Notes under the pieces: generated by a model | What the model was told of the DNA's origin: nothing | What the model saw: the letters and a program-made list of their open reading frames with translations, nothing else | The model's database searches: none | NCBI RefSeq assembly: GCF_900626095.1 | Contig: NZ_UYZZ01000005.1 | Coordinates: forward strand, 124,001-188,000 | From: Clostridium rectalis | Lineage (GTDB): Bacteria; Bacillota; Clostridia; Clostridiales; Clostridiaceae | Direction: 5' to 3' | Length of the DNA stretch: 64,000 bases | Program-made: the position numbers and the translations under genes | Shown: positions 28,492-36,638 of the stretch, one piece after another | Numbering within the stretch: the stretch's first letter is position 1 | Layout of the letters: each line of letters begins with the position of its first letter

Positions 28492-29688
28492 TTAATCTCT
28501 TAATTCCAAATTTATAAGATTAAATAATTCCTTTGCAACATCCCTTTTAGACATCTTATTCATTGGTATCTTTTTACCTTTTTTAGTCAATATAGTTACC
28601 TTATTATCATCTGTTGCAAACCCTGTATCCTGGGATGTTATATCATTTGCAACTATGTAATCTAAATTCTTTTTTTCTAATTTTTTTTCAGCATTTGATA
28701 TTAAATCATTACTTTCAGCAGCAAACCCTACTAAAATCTGATTGTTTTTTTTGTCACCTAATGTTTTTAATATATCTTTATCTTTTAGAAGCTCTAGATT
28801 AAGTGTATCATCAGATTTTTTTATTTTATTGTTTGAATAAGTTTTAGGTTTATAATCTGCTACTGCAGCAGCCTTAATAATTATATGCTGATCATCAAAG
28901 TTTTCTAACACTTTATTTAACATTTCCTCATTTGTTTTTACATCTATAAACCTTACTCCAAAAGGTTTTGGCAAAAAAGTAGGACCGGATATCAAGGTCA
29001 CTTCTGCCCCTCTATCTCTTGCTTCCTCTGCTATAGCATAACCCATCTTTCCTGATGATTTATTGGTTATATATCTAACAGGATCTATAGGTGCTATAGT
29101 AGGACCTGCAGTAACTAGAACCTTTTTTTTCCGCAAATCCTTAACTGGATGAAGCATACTAATTATTATTTCACATATGATTTGTGTATCTCTTAACTTA
29201 CCTTTTCCTATATCTCCACAAGCCAATCTTCCTGAATCAGGTTGTATAAACTTATATCCATATTCCTTTAATTTACAAATGTTATTTTGAACTATTGGAT
29301 TCATAAACATATTTGTATTCATTGCTGGGGCAAAAATAACAGGAGCTTTTGTTGCCATAATGGTTGTAGAGAGCATATCATCTGCTATTCCATTTGCAAT
29401 TTTGCCTATTATATTTGCGGTGGCAGGTGCTATAAGCATCAAATCAGCTTTTTGGGCTAATGATATGTGCTGAATTTCCCATTGTTTTGGTTCAGTAAAC
29501 ATATCATTCACTACCATATTTTGGCTTAGGCTTTGAAAGCTTAATGGATTCACAAACTCACACGCTGAGTTTGTCATAATAACATGCACGTCTATATTCT
29601 TCTTCTTTAATCTGCTTACTATGTCTAGAGCTTTATAGACAGCTATACCTCCCGTTACACCTAACACAACTGTTTTTTTCTTATCCAT
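28492..29688 (-). CDS. coaBC: Bifunctional phosphopantothenoylcysteine decarboxylase/synthetase
   Basis: CoaBC makes 4'-phosphopantetheine from 4'-phosphopantothenate and cysteine, two steps of coenzyme A synthesis; coaD at 10662 acts next. The 398-residue product has the flavin-dependent CoaC domain first (VLGVTGGIAVYKALD, APAMNTNMFMNP, CGDIGKGKL). The CoaB synthetase domain follows from about 185, with TAGPTIAPIDPVRYITN. It lies one base from rpoZ. Confidence 0.96.
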   Translation of the reverse strand: MDKKKTVVLGVTGGIAVYKALDIVSRLKKKNIDVHVIMTNSACEFVNPLSFQSLSQNMVVNDMFTEPKQWEIQHISLAQKADLMLIAPATANIIGKIANGIADDMLSTTIMATKAPVIFAPAMNTNMFMNPIVQNNICKLKEYGYKFIQPDSGRLACGDIGKGKLRDTQIICEIIISMLHPVKDLRKKKVLVTAGPTIAPIDPVRYITNKSSGKMGYAIAEEARDRGAEVTLISGPTFLPKPFGVRFIDVKTNEEMLNKVLENFDDQHIIIKAAAVADYKPKTYSNNKIKKSDDTLNLELLKDKDILKTLGDKKNNQILVGFAAESNDLISNAEKKLEKKNLDYIVANDITSQDTGFATDDNKVTILTKKGKKIPMNKMSKRDVAKELFNLINLELRD

Positions 29689-29689
29689 A

Positions 29690-29908
29690 TTATTTTATAC
29701 CTTCTCTTATAGTTTCATAAGTAATAACCCCTGAATCAATTTCCTTTATAGCCATAGTCACAGGCTTAGATAAATCTGTATCTATTAATAATGGCTCTCC
29801 ATCTATTAGTTGTCTTGCCCTTTTAGATGTTACTACTACTAAAGAATATCTGTTATCTACCTTTTCTAATAAATCTACTATTGATGGATTAATCATAGAG
29901 TTGTTCAT
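29690..29908 (-). CDS. rpoZ: RNA polymerase omega subunit
   Basis: The omega subunit helps fold and stabilise beta-prime in RNA polymerase. The 72-residue product has the pattern DLLEKVDNRYSLVVVTSKRARQL. The ATG at 29908 has AGGAGGG eight bases upstream and overlaps the end of gmk by 20 bases. The order remA-gmk-rpoZ-coaBC-priA is standard in Firmicutes. Confidence 0.95.
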   Translation of the reverse strand: MNNSMINPSIVDLLEKVDNRYSLVVVTSKRARQLIDGEPLLIDTDLSKPVTMAIKEIDSGVITYETIREGIK

Positions 29909-30518
29909 GTATTAAACCCTCCTTAGAATCAAATATTGTATCTTTTATTCTATCAACTCTGCACTTTTCTGCTAAAATAATCGCCTCTATTTTTTTCACA
30001 GCCTCATCTACTTTGTCATTAACTACTGCATAATTATACTTTGACAAATAATTAATTTCTTTGTAAGCGGACTTAAATCTAGTCATAAGGGATTCTTTTG
30101 TTTCAGTTCCTCTATTTGTAATTCTTTTTTTAAGTTCTTCCATTGATGGTGGAAGTATAAATACAAATATGCCATCAGAATAAGTTTCTTTTACTTTTAA
30201 GGCCCCTTGTATATCTATTTCTAATATTACATCTTTTCCACTTTCTAAAGCCTCTACTACCTTTGATCTAGGTGTTCCATAGTAATTTCCATATACTTCA
30301 GCATACTCTAATAAATCTTTATTATTTATTTTATTTATAAATTCTTCCTTAGTTAGAAAGTAATAGTTAACACCATCTTTTTCTCCTTTTCTTGGGTATC
30401 TTGTAGTAGCTGAAACTGACATGTAAAAATCATTCTTTTCTAGTAACGCTTTACAAACAGTTCCTTTACCTGCACCAGATGGGCCTGAAATAACAATAAG
30501 CACACCTTTTTCATTCAT
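29889..30518 (-). CDS. gmk: Guanylate kinase
   Basis: Gmk phosphorylates GMP to GDP. The 209-residue product begins [20 protein letters not shown] (Walker A) and has the GMP-binding SATTRYPRKGEKDGVNYYF stretch and EVYGNYYGTP. Its ATG shares a base with the remA stop codon (TAATG), so translation is coupled. Confidence 0.97.
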   Translation of the reverse strand: MNEKGVLIVISGPSGAGKGTVCKALLEKNDFYMSVSATTRYPRKGEKDGVNYYFLTKEEFINKINNKDLLEYAEVYGNYYGTPRSKVVEALESGKDVILEIDIQGALKVKETYSDGIFVFILPPSMEELKKRITNRGTETKESLMTRFKSAYKEINYLSKYNYAVVNDKVDEAVKKIEAIILAEKCRVDRIKDTIFDSKEGLIHEQLYD

Positions 30519-30787
30519 TATTCTTCTCCCTCTTCTAGTTCTTCTTCTTTTGAGGATAATCTATGTGCCACTGTTTCTGGTTGTACTGCAGATAAAATCA
30601 CATGATCACTATCTGTTATAATAACAGCTCTAGTTCTTCTACCATATGTAGCATCTATAAGCATTCCTCTATCTCTAGCCTCTTGTATTATTCTTTTTAT
30701 AGGTGCTGATTCTGGACTTACTATAGCTACAAGTCTATTAGCTGAAACAATGTTCCCAAACCCTATATTTATTAACTTAATACTCAT
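30518..30787 (-). CDS. remA: Biofilm regulator RemA (DUF370)
   Basis: RemA is a DNA-binding activator of matrix genes in Bacillus that forms ring-like assemblies; the clostridial homolog's targets are unknown. The 89-residue product matches the family throughout ([44 protein letters not shown]). It lies between yicC and gmk, its normal place. Confidence 0.95.
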   Translation of the reverse strand: MSIKLINIGFGNIVSANRLVAIVSPESAPIKRIIQEARDRGMLIDATYGRRTRAVIITDSDHVILSAVQPETVAHRLSSKEEELEEGEE

Positions 30788-30819
30788 TGATTGCCTCCTA
30801 TTATTATCTTATAATTTTA

Positions 30820-31698
30820 TTATTCAACATTTTGAATTTGTTCCCTTATTTTTTCTATTTCATTTTTAATATTGATAACTAAATTAGAAATTTCTAAATT
30901 ATTAGCTTTAGATGCTATTGTATTAGCTTCTCTATTCATTTCCTGCACAATGAAATCTAATTTCCTTCCTACAGGTTCGTTTAATTCAAGAGTTTCCCTC
31001 ATTTGTATTAAATGACTATTAAGTCTTACTATCTCTTCATCTATGCAAGACCTATCAGCAAATACTGCCACTTCCATAGCTATCTTATTTTCATCAACTT
31101 GTGCCTCTCCAAGCAGTTCCTTTAATCTATTAGTAAGTTTATCTTTATAAGCTATAGGTACATTAGGTGCCTTTTTTTCTATTTTATCTACTACAAATTT
31201 TATGTATTTACATTTAGATAATATGTTTTCCTGAAGTTTTAATCCCTCTTTCTTTCTCATTTCTATGAGAAAACTTAAAGCTTCCATTAAAGGCTTAGAA
31301 AGACTTATCCAAAGATTATCCATATCTTCCTCTTGTTGTTCTAATGTAACAACTTCAGGGAATCTAGCTATTAAAGACACTGTTATATCATTTTTAACAT
31401 CATAATCATTTTTTATTTCAGTTAAACATTCAAAATAACTATCTGCTAAGGTTTTATTTAAAACAGTTCTTACATCCTTTTTATCATGTGTATTAAGAGT
31501 TATAAATACATCTATTTTCCCTCTGTTTACTTCTTTTTGTATAAGATTTCTTATCTTGTCTTCTAGAGATATCAAGCTTTTAGGCATTTTAACATTTATA
31601 TCACAGTATCTATGATTTACGCTTTTTATCTCTACAATAAAATTCCTGCTGCTGTCTTCTGCTGTTGCCCTTCCAAAGCCAGTCATACTCTTAATCAT
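30820..31698 (-). CDS. yicC: YicC/YloC family endoribonuclease
   Basis: YicC-type proteins are RNases that act on some small RNAs and mRNAs; this one begins MIKSMTGFGRA, the family hallmark. The 292-residue product ends in a helical DUF1732 part with DEEIVRLNSHL and GRKLDFIVQEMNREANTI, which carries the conserved acidic residues. It heads the run yicC-remA-gmk-rpoZ-coaBC-priA-def-fmt. Confidence 0.93.
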   Translation of the reverse strand: MIKSMTGFGRATAEDSSRNFIVEIKSVNHRYCDINVKMPKSLISLEDKIRNLIQKEVNRGKIDVFITLNTHDKKDVRTVLNKTLADSYFECLTEIKNDYDVKNDITVSLIARFPEVVTLEQQEEDMDNLWISLSKPLMEALSFLIEMRKKEGLKLQENILSKCKYIKFVVDKIEKKAPNVPIAYKDKLTNRLKELLGEAQVDENKIAMEVAVFADRSCIDEEIVRLNSHLIQMRETLELNEPVGRKLDFIVQEMNREANTIASKANNLEISNLVINIKNEIEKIREQIQNVE

Positions 31699-31766
31699 AA
31701 ATTATTCATCCTTCCATCTGCACTTGCTTAACATATTAATTATACATATATATATATAATAAACTC

Positions 31767-31798
31767 AAGCATATTTTGCAACATTACAAAATATGCTT
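31767..31798. repeat. 12-bp inverted repeat between the aminotransferase gene and yicC
   Basis: AAGCATATTTTG and CAAAATATGCTT flank an 8-base loop. Neither strand has a long T run after it, so it may be a weak terminator for the upstream aminotransferase or an operator before yicC. An alternating TA run (31746-31757) lies next to it. Confidence 0.5.
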
Positions 31799-31861
31799 AA
31801 AGCATTAATACATATTGAATTATATCATAAAAATGAAAATATAAACATACTTGTCATCATT

Positions 31862-33013
31862 TTATTTATATATTTGTAAATTATCAAAAGCCTTCTCTAT
31901 TAACTTAATGTCTTTTGTAACAGCTATTCTGAAATGGCCATAAGACAGATTTCCAAATACATAACCAGGAGTAACTATTATACCATAATTTTTTAGTAAT
32001 TCTATGCAAAATTCATCTGTAGTATACCCTTCAGGTACATTACACCATATGTAAAATGTACCTTCACTTTTACTAAAACCTATATTGTGTTTCTGTAATA
32101 AGTTTTGAGTAATCTCTATTCTATTATCATATATATTTCTAATTTTATTAATATAACCTCTACTTAAATTTAAAGCCTTAATTCCAGCCCTTTGTATTGG
32201 AATAAATTGACTAGAATCCATATTCATTTTTATCTTTAAAATAGAATCTAATACATCACTATTTCCTACAACGTATCCTAGCCTAAATCCTGTCATATTA
32301 TATATTTTTGAAAATGTACCAAATTCAACACAATTCTTTTTTTTATCTAATTGCATTAAACTTAATGGATATTTTGTTCCTCTTAATATCTCATTATAAG
32401 CTCCATCATTACACACTACAATATTATTCTTATAAGAAAACTCAACTATTTCTTTATAGAAGTCTTCATTTGCAAGGGCACCTGTTGGATTATTAGGATA
32501 ATTAATTATAAACAATTTACTTTTGTATACAATCTCTTTAGGTATCTCTCCTATATTAGGCAAATAATTATTTTTAATTTTCAACGGTATTTTATATGGT
32601 ATAGTTCCCCATAACCTACTTGTCAATTCATATATAGGATAAGATGGTTTAGGAATAATTACATAATCTCCCACATCACAAACTGCGGGAATAATATTAC
32701 TTAATCCCTCTTTAGATCCTATAAGGATAAGTACCTGATTTTCTTTTAAATTTACTTCAAAAGTTTTTTTATAATAATTAATTACTTCTTTTTTTAATTC
32801 TTTTATGCCTTCATAAGGTGAATAATTATTAAATCTTGGAATTTGGCAGGAATCTATTAATTCTTTTATTATACTGTCTTCAACAGCTAAATCTGGATCT
32901 CCTATGCCTAAGTCCAATATTCTTTTATTATCTTTAATCATATGATTTTTTATACTATCTAATTTATTTAATTCATATTCTGGTATAGTGCTCAATCTAT
33001 TGTTTGTTTTCAC
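31862..33013 (-). CDS. PLP-dependent class I/II aminotransferase, LL-diaminopimelate aminotransferase-like
   Basis: This is a fold-type I aminotransferase of about 383 residues. It has INYPNNPTGA with the conserved Asn-Pro, DGAYNEI, and the PLP lysine in FSKIYNMTGFRLGY. The N-terminus (LDLGIGDPDLAVED, then a YSPYEGIKELKKEV stretch) resembles clostridial DapL-like enzymes that make LL-diaminopimelate. Substrate assignment is tentative. The start is GTG at 33013, set by GGAGG six bases upstream; an ATG at 33052 lies before the ribosome site. It appears to be a single-gene unit. Confidence 0.85.
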   Translation of the reverse strand: MKTNNRLSTIPEYELNKLDSIKNHMIKDNKRILDLGIGDPDLAVEDSIIKELIDSCQIPRFNNYSPYEGIKELKKEVINYYKKTFEVNLKENQVLILIGSKEGLSNIIPAVCDVGDYVIIPKPSYPIYELTSRLWGTIPYKIPLKIKNNYLPNIGEIPKEIVYKSKLFIINYPNNPTGALANEDFYKEIVEFSYKNNIVVCNDGAYNEILRGTKYPLSLMQLDKKKNCVEFGTFSKIYNMTGFRLGYVVGNSDVLDSILKIKMNMDSSQFIPIQRAGIKALNLSRGYINKIRNIYDNRIEITQNLLQKHNIGFSKSEGTFYIWCNVPEGYTTDEFCIELLKNYGIIVTPGYVFGNLSYGHFRIAVTKDIKLIEKAFDNLQIYK

Positions 33014-33127
33014 AGCTATTCCTCCAAATAACTTTTTTATTATATTATTCATATCAAATTTAGATTGTGACAGTTAACATTTATTTTATTTACATAATTA
33101 TATTTATGTAAACTATTATTCATGGAT

Positions 33128-33175
33128 AAAAAACATCCCTTATCAAACTTAAAATATTGATAGGGGATGTTTTTT
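33128..33175 (-). terminator. Terminator after the 60-residue unknown gene
   Basis: Arms AAAACATCCC and GGGATGTTTT with inner TTATCAA/TTGATAG form a long stem, with T6 on the minus-strand side as well as the plus side. Confidence 0.85.
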
Positions 33176-33176
33176 A

Positions 33177-33359
33177 TTATCTAATATACTTAATAATCTC
33201 CACAGATGGTTTTGCTAGTGACCAAGCATAACCATCTTTTAAATAAGTAAAAATATTTCTACTATTAGGATTCTCTATCCATTCTTTAAACTGTTTAAAC
33301 TGATAATCATTTAATGAATGTATTTGACATCCATATTTCGTTGTGATTTCTAACTTCAT
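33177..33359 (-). CDS. Small protein of unknown function
   Basis: I do not recognise this 60-residue product. It is soluble-looking and aromatic-rich, starting MKLEITTKYGCQIHSL and ending KPSVEIIKYIR. The ATG at 33359 has GGAGGTG about eight bases upstream, so it is likely a real gene. A strong terminator follows immediately. It lies between an aminotransferase and a ferritin-like gene, each with its own spacing, so context gives no clear function. Confidence 0.6.
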   Translation of the reverse strand: MKLEITTKYGCQIHSLNDYQFKQFKEWIENPNSRNIFTYLKDGYAWSLAKPSVEIIKYIR

Positions 33360-33423
33360 ATAAAACACCTCCAGTAAATGTATATTAAAATTTATATATA
33401 TTTATTCTCACTACCATATAAAA

Positions 33424-33996
33424 TTAAATTGTTTTTTCTAATTTTATTAAAAGTTGTTTGAAAATTTGTAAATGTAATAATTCATCATCCACTATTCTCA
33501 TCAAAAGTTTATTTATTGACTGATTTTTTATAATTTTTATATGTTTTTCATACTGATTTATTGCCTCATTTTCTGCTTTTATTGCCAACTGTAAATTTTC
33601 TTTAACTGACCTTCCATAGGGTACAAAGTTGCTTTTCCAGTTTTTTTTACTTCCATCTCTAAATTTAGGATTACCCCCTAATTTTAAAATTAAATCACCT
33701 AGAATGTCTAAATGAAACATTTCCACTATAGCTATACCTAAAAAAGCTTGAGCAATCTCTTTTATAATAGAATTACCCATATAATTCTCTGATATGAAAT
33801 GAGCGTAAATATACTGAGATACCGCTGTGTATTCACTTACTTTACTAGAATAATCCTGAAAAATTAAATGAAGCCATTTTTTATCTTCTTTATTAACACA
33901 TACAGCTTCATATTCACCTGGAAGTTGATATTTTCTCATATTTATACCTGTATTTTTCATATGATTTAAAAAATTTTTTTCTTTACTACATTCCAT
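33424..33996 (-). CDS. Ferritin-like di-iron/di-manganese protein
   Basis: This 190-residue protein has a four-helix ferritin-like pattern. Probable metal ligands are in EYTAVSQY (helix A), EMFHLD (helix B, ExxH), EAINQYEKH (helix C) and DELLHLQ (helix D, ExxH). This resembles clostridial ferritin-like or manganese-catalase-related proteins. A role in peroxide or metal handling is plausible for an anaerobe but not shown. It stands alone with about 110 bases before the amidase gene. Confidence 0.8.
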   Translation of the reverse strand: MECSKEKNFLNHMKNTGINMRKYQLPGEYEAVCVNKEDKKWLHLIFQDYSSKVSEYTAVSQYIYAHFISENYMGNSIIKEIAQAFLGIAIVEMFHLDILGDLILKLGGNPKFRDGSKKNWKSNFVPYGRSVKENLQLAIKAENEAINQYEKHIKIIKNQSINKLLMRIVDDELLHLQIFKQLLIKLEKTI

Positions 33997-34056
33997 TAAT
34001 TTTACTCCTTAATATTTCTTTATATTTATATATACTATCTTAAGTTTATAAATATA

Positions 34057-34083
34057 ATGGAGTATGCAAATGCACACTCCATC
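34057..34083 (-). terminator. Probable terminator after the endolysin-like gene
   Basis: A stem of ATGGAGT.TGCA with GCACACTCCAT, one mismatch, is followed on the minus strand by a TTATATTTAT run. Confidence 0.55.
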
Positions 34084-34105
34084 TAAAAAAATTAGTACAT
34101 TTAGT

Positions 34106-34897
34106 TTATTTTCCTATAAACTTTAAAACTTCTTTAATAGTAGTGTATCTATCTGAACCACTAATTAAAATACATTTACTATTCGGCTTCCAATTTCCTC
34201 CTATTATATAGATTTTCTCTGAAAAATCTAGAACATCTTGACTTAAGTTTTCCTTTGAAACCATTGGACATTTTAAATAATCTGCCAAATATTCTGCCGC
34301 CCTTTTATCTGCACCCTCTCCATATACAACTATATTTTTCATTTTATTTCTCTCTCCTTCTTGCTCCTTTATTTCAGAGCCTGTTAAACCTTTTACAATA
34401 GCATTTGAAATTTTTTCAATTCCAATTGAGTTATATAAATCAACATCAGACTTAGTATCTACAAAACATATTTCTATTAATATAGCTACGGGCTTACTTC
34501 TTCTTAAAACATATAAACTACGTCCATCCTTCACTCCCCTATTAATAAAACCTAAATTTACAATTTCATTTAATACATTTCCTGCAACTTTTTTTCCTGC
34601 ATCTGACACGGCAAATATTTCCGTTCCTTTTCCTCCTCCAGCATTTAAATGAATTGAAACAAAATAATCTGCACTTTCCCCACTATTACATCTTTTTTGC
34701 AGAGAATCAGTAACACTACCTGCAGTACTTGGTCTTACATTCCAAGCCTCATGCCCCAAGCTTTTTAATTTATTTATAACTATCGTAGCAATATTAAGAG
34801 CACAATTTTGTTCAATTAAATACCCTACTGCTCCACCATCTCCCCCTAAACTTCCATGCACATCTCCATGTCCAGGATCTATTGCAAACTTACTCAT
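34106..34897 (-). CDS. N-acetylmuramoyl-L-alanine amidase, clostridial phage-endolysin type
   Basis: This enzyme cuts the amide bond between muramic acid and the stem peptide. The amidase_3 domain (about 1-170) has IDPGHGD (zinc His), E29, SIHLNAGGGKGTE (zinc His) and catalytic ILIEICFVD. Residues 186-263 form a small wall-binding domain of the kind in clostridial phage endolysins CD27L and CTP1L (IVVYGEGADKRAAEYL, IYIIGGNWKP, LISGSDRYTTIKEVLKFI). There is no signal peptide, as in endolysins. RBS GGGAGGTTGAT precedes the ATG. No other phage genes lie nearby, so it looks like a domesticated or orphan lysin; a mother-cell lysis role is possible. Confidence 0.88.
   Translation of the reverse strand: MSKFAIDPGHGDVHGSLGGDGGAVGYLIEQNCALNIATIVINKLKSLGHEAWNVRPSTAGSVTDSLQKRCNSGESADYFVSIHLNAGGGKGTEIFAVSDAGKKVAGNVLNEIVNLGFINRGVKDGRSLYVLRRSKPVAILIEICFVDTKSDVDLYNSIGIEKISNAIVKGLTGSEIKEQEGERNKMKNIVVYGEGADKRAAEYLADYLKCPMVSKENLSQDVLDFSEKIYIIGGNWKPNSKCILISGSDRYTTIKEVLKFIGK
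34342..34359 (-). promoter_or_regulatory. Internal ribosome site and start for the endolysin C-terminal domain
   Basis: Inside the amidase gene, AAGGAG (34354-34359) lies 11 bases before an in-frame ATG at 34342. That ATG begins exactly at the wall-binding domain (MKNIVVYGEG, 78 residues to the stop). Endolysins CD27L and CTP1L are known to make their C-terminal domain separately from such a secondary start. Confidence 0.55.
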
Positions 34898-35032
34898 TTA
34901 ATCAACCTCCCCCATAATATTATTTATGCATATTCTTATTTATTGTTTCATTAAACAGATTCTATTTAAAAAATATTTCTAAAGAATATTTATGAATAAA
35001 CTGGAAATAATAAACCATTGAGGTGATATCTA

Positions 35033-35602
35033 TTGGGAACATTTTTAATCTTAATCCTTATTTTATTAACAATGAATATATACAGTAAAATACTTGATAA
35101 ATTTATTAAAAAAGCCAATGATAATTTTTATAATAAGTGGTTAAAATATGGATTACTATCTTGGAAAAAATTATCAGAATTAGACATAGATAAATTTGAT
35201 GATTGGTGCTGTGAGTTTTTAATAAATATAAATTGTAAAAGTGTATCTACAATATATAAATCATATGAAAATAATTTAATTATAATAAGTTGTATTAAAA
35301 ATCATGAACCATACCATGTTTTATGCAAACTTTCACAAAATAAATCCGATTCTTTTGAAAAATTTGATACACTTTCATTAAATGAAGCTTATATGTTTGT
35401 AGGAGATATGCTTGAAAATAATATAACAAAGGGTTTAATATTAAGTACCGGAGAATACACTAATGAAATTTTACAATATATAAATTTAATATCTGATAAA
35501 TACTTAATAGACTTATTAGATGGTGTTACATTGACTAATGAACATAGAAAAATAAGGAATAAAAAAATTTCCTTATTTTTGCAAAGCCAAAGTTATTTAT
35601 AG
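35033..35602 (+). CDS. Membrane-anchored degenerate Mrr-like protein (paralog 1)
   Basis: The 189-residue product has one N-terminal membrane helix (about 2-18), then a cytoplasmic domain. The domain pattern SWKKLSELDIDKFDDWCCEFL, then VLCKLSQN, a GLILSTGEYT strand and LIDLLDGVTL, follows the layout of Mrr-type restriction-endonuclease-like domains. Of the usual D...QxK active site only the CK lysine remains visible, so catalytic activity is doubtful. The start is TTG with GAGGTGA seven bases upstream. The next gene is a paralog 11 bases on. Function is unknown; the fold call is an inference from pattern. Confidence 0.65.
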   Translation: MGTFLILILILLTMNIYSKILDKFIKKANDNFYNKWLKYGLLSWKKLSELDIDKFDDWCCEFLININCKSVSTIYKSYENNLIIISCIKNHEPYHVLCKLSQNKSDSFEKFDTLSLNEAYMFVGDMLENNITKGLILSTGEYTNEILQYINLISDKYLIDLLDGVTLTNEHRKIRNKKISLFLQSQSYL

Positions 35603-35613
35603 GAGATGAACTT

Positions 35614-36162
35614 ATGAATTTTTTTTATAATATAAACACAATTTTTGTTTTGGCATTAATTATATATGCCATGAGTTTATGTGTTAAAACTTATTATTAT
35701 ATTAAAGATAAAATAAATTTCAATTATACAATAGATAGACTAAAACGAGGTATTTTACACATTGATGATCTACGTACACTCTCTGATATTGAATTTATTT
35801 ATTGGTGCAGTGAATTCATAGAAAAAATGGGTTTTTCAAATATAAATATTACTTCTGATAAATGGCCCATTATTAAGGCCTCTAACGGCACCTCAAAATA
35901 TATTATATATTGTAAAAATAACAATACCATCTCTCAAATCACTGAAAATGAAGTAAAAACTCTAATTGGATATATACTTCCTAAAAAAATATATAATATT
36001 ATGATTATAACAACGGAAACTTTTTCACCTTCTGCTATTAAATTCTTTAAAAAATTACCCTCGAATTATAACATAAGACTAATTGATGGTAGCGATATCA
36101 TACAACATAATGAACTTAATTATAATTTTAATTTACCAAGTAATATAAAAAATCGTACTTAG
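35614..36162 (+). CDS. Membrane-anchored degenerate Mrr-like protein (paralog 2)
   Basis: The 182-residue product repeats the design of its upstream neighbour: one N-terminal membrane helix (about 7-24), then DIEFIYWCSEFIEKMGF, IIYCKNNN, a NIMIITTETFSPSAIKFF strand and IRLIDGSDII. These match paralog 1 position by position (WC-EF, CK, TG/TE, LIDG/LLDG). The Mrr-like catalytic Asp is again not evident. ATAGGAGAT precedes the ATG. The pair is a two-gene unit ending at the hairpin at 36166-36199. Confidence 0.65.
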   Translation: MNFFYNINTIFVLALIIYAMSLCVKTYYYIKDKINFNYTIDRLKRGILHIDDLRTLSDIEFIYWCSEFIEKMGFSNINITSDKWPIIKASNGTSKYIIYCKNNNTISQITENEVKTLIGYILPKKIYNIMIITTETFSPSAIKFFKKLPSNYNIRLIDGSDIIQHNELNYNFNLPSNIKNRT

Positions 36163-36165
36163 TAC

Positions 36166-36199
36166 AATAATAAGCTGTTATTATTAACAGCTTATTATT
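36166..36199. terminator. Perfect 15-bp hairpin between convergent units
   Basis: AATAATAAGCTGTTA and its exact complement TAACAGCTTATTATT flank a four-base loop. It sits between the plus-strand Mrr-like pair and the minus-strand micropeptide gene, so it probably ends both, although T runs are short. Confidence 0.7.
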
Positions 36200-36227
36200 A
36201 GTAATTTATCTATTTTCTTTATGTATT

Positions 36228-36398
36228 TCATGACTTTGAAGAATTACTTTCCTCTTGAGCTGCTATGGTTAAAATTAAACTTCCAACTGCAACTATTAAG
36301 TTCCCCAATACATTTAGCTCATCTGCTGTTTTATCCTTTGATAATATTAATGCAATTGCATTGGCAGCAACAGCAATTTCTCTAGAATTGCATTTCAT
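36228..36398 (-). CDS. DUF6774-type small hydrophobic protein
   Basis: The 56-residue product begins MKCNSREIAVAANAIALILS, followed by KDKTADELNVLGNLIVAVG and a second hydrophobic helix LILTIAAQEE. This is the pattern of the clostridial DUF6774 family (ALA..I....D.EL..L...L...G..L.TIAA), whose function is unknown. AGGTGG precedes the ATG. It is divergent from the SatD gene at 36639. Confidence 0.65.
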   Translation of the reverse strand: MKCNSREIAVAANAIALILSKDKTADELNVLGNLIVAVGSLILTIAAQEESNSSKS

Positions 36399-36569
36399 AT
36401 GCCCACCTACTTTCTTTCCCTATTATATATAAGTTTGTATAAAGCTTTATATTATTATATTTATAAATCTAATAGTTTGTTCTTAAATATTTGTCAATCA
36501 CTTTTAAAAAACATGCTCATACTATAATATAAAGAATATTTTATTATTAAACAATTTAACATAAAAAAG

Positions 36570-36616
36570 TATAGATTAAAATATTAACCTAACTTAAGTT
36601 AATATTTAAACCTATA
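36570..36616 (+). promoter_or_regulatory. Long leader hairpin upstream of the first SatD gene
   Basis: Two 19-base arms match at 17 positions around a 9-base loop, ending 12 bases before the AGGAGG ribosome site of the gene at 36639. There is no T run, so it is not a standard terminator. It could be an operator or a leader structure controlling translation. Confidence 0.5.
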
Positions 36617-36638
36617 CTGTGTAACGTAGGAGGTAATT

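Noticed and set aside
33014-33052. ATG at 33052 as start of the aminotransferase
   Set aside because: The strong GGAGG lies downstream of it and six bases before the GTG at 33013, so the later start is preferred.
34106-34897. Prophage around the endolysin-like gene
   Set aside because: No holin, terminase, portal, integrase or att-like repeat was found nearby; neighbours are unrelated single genes.
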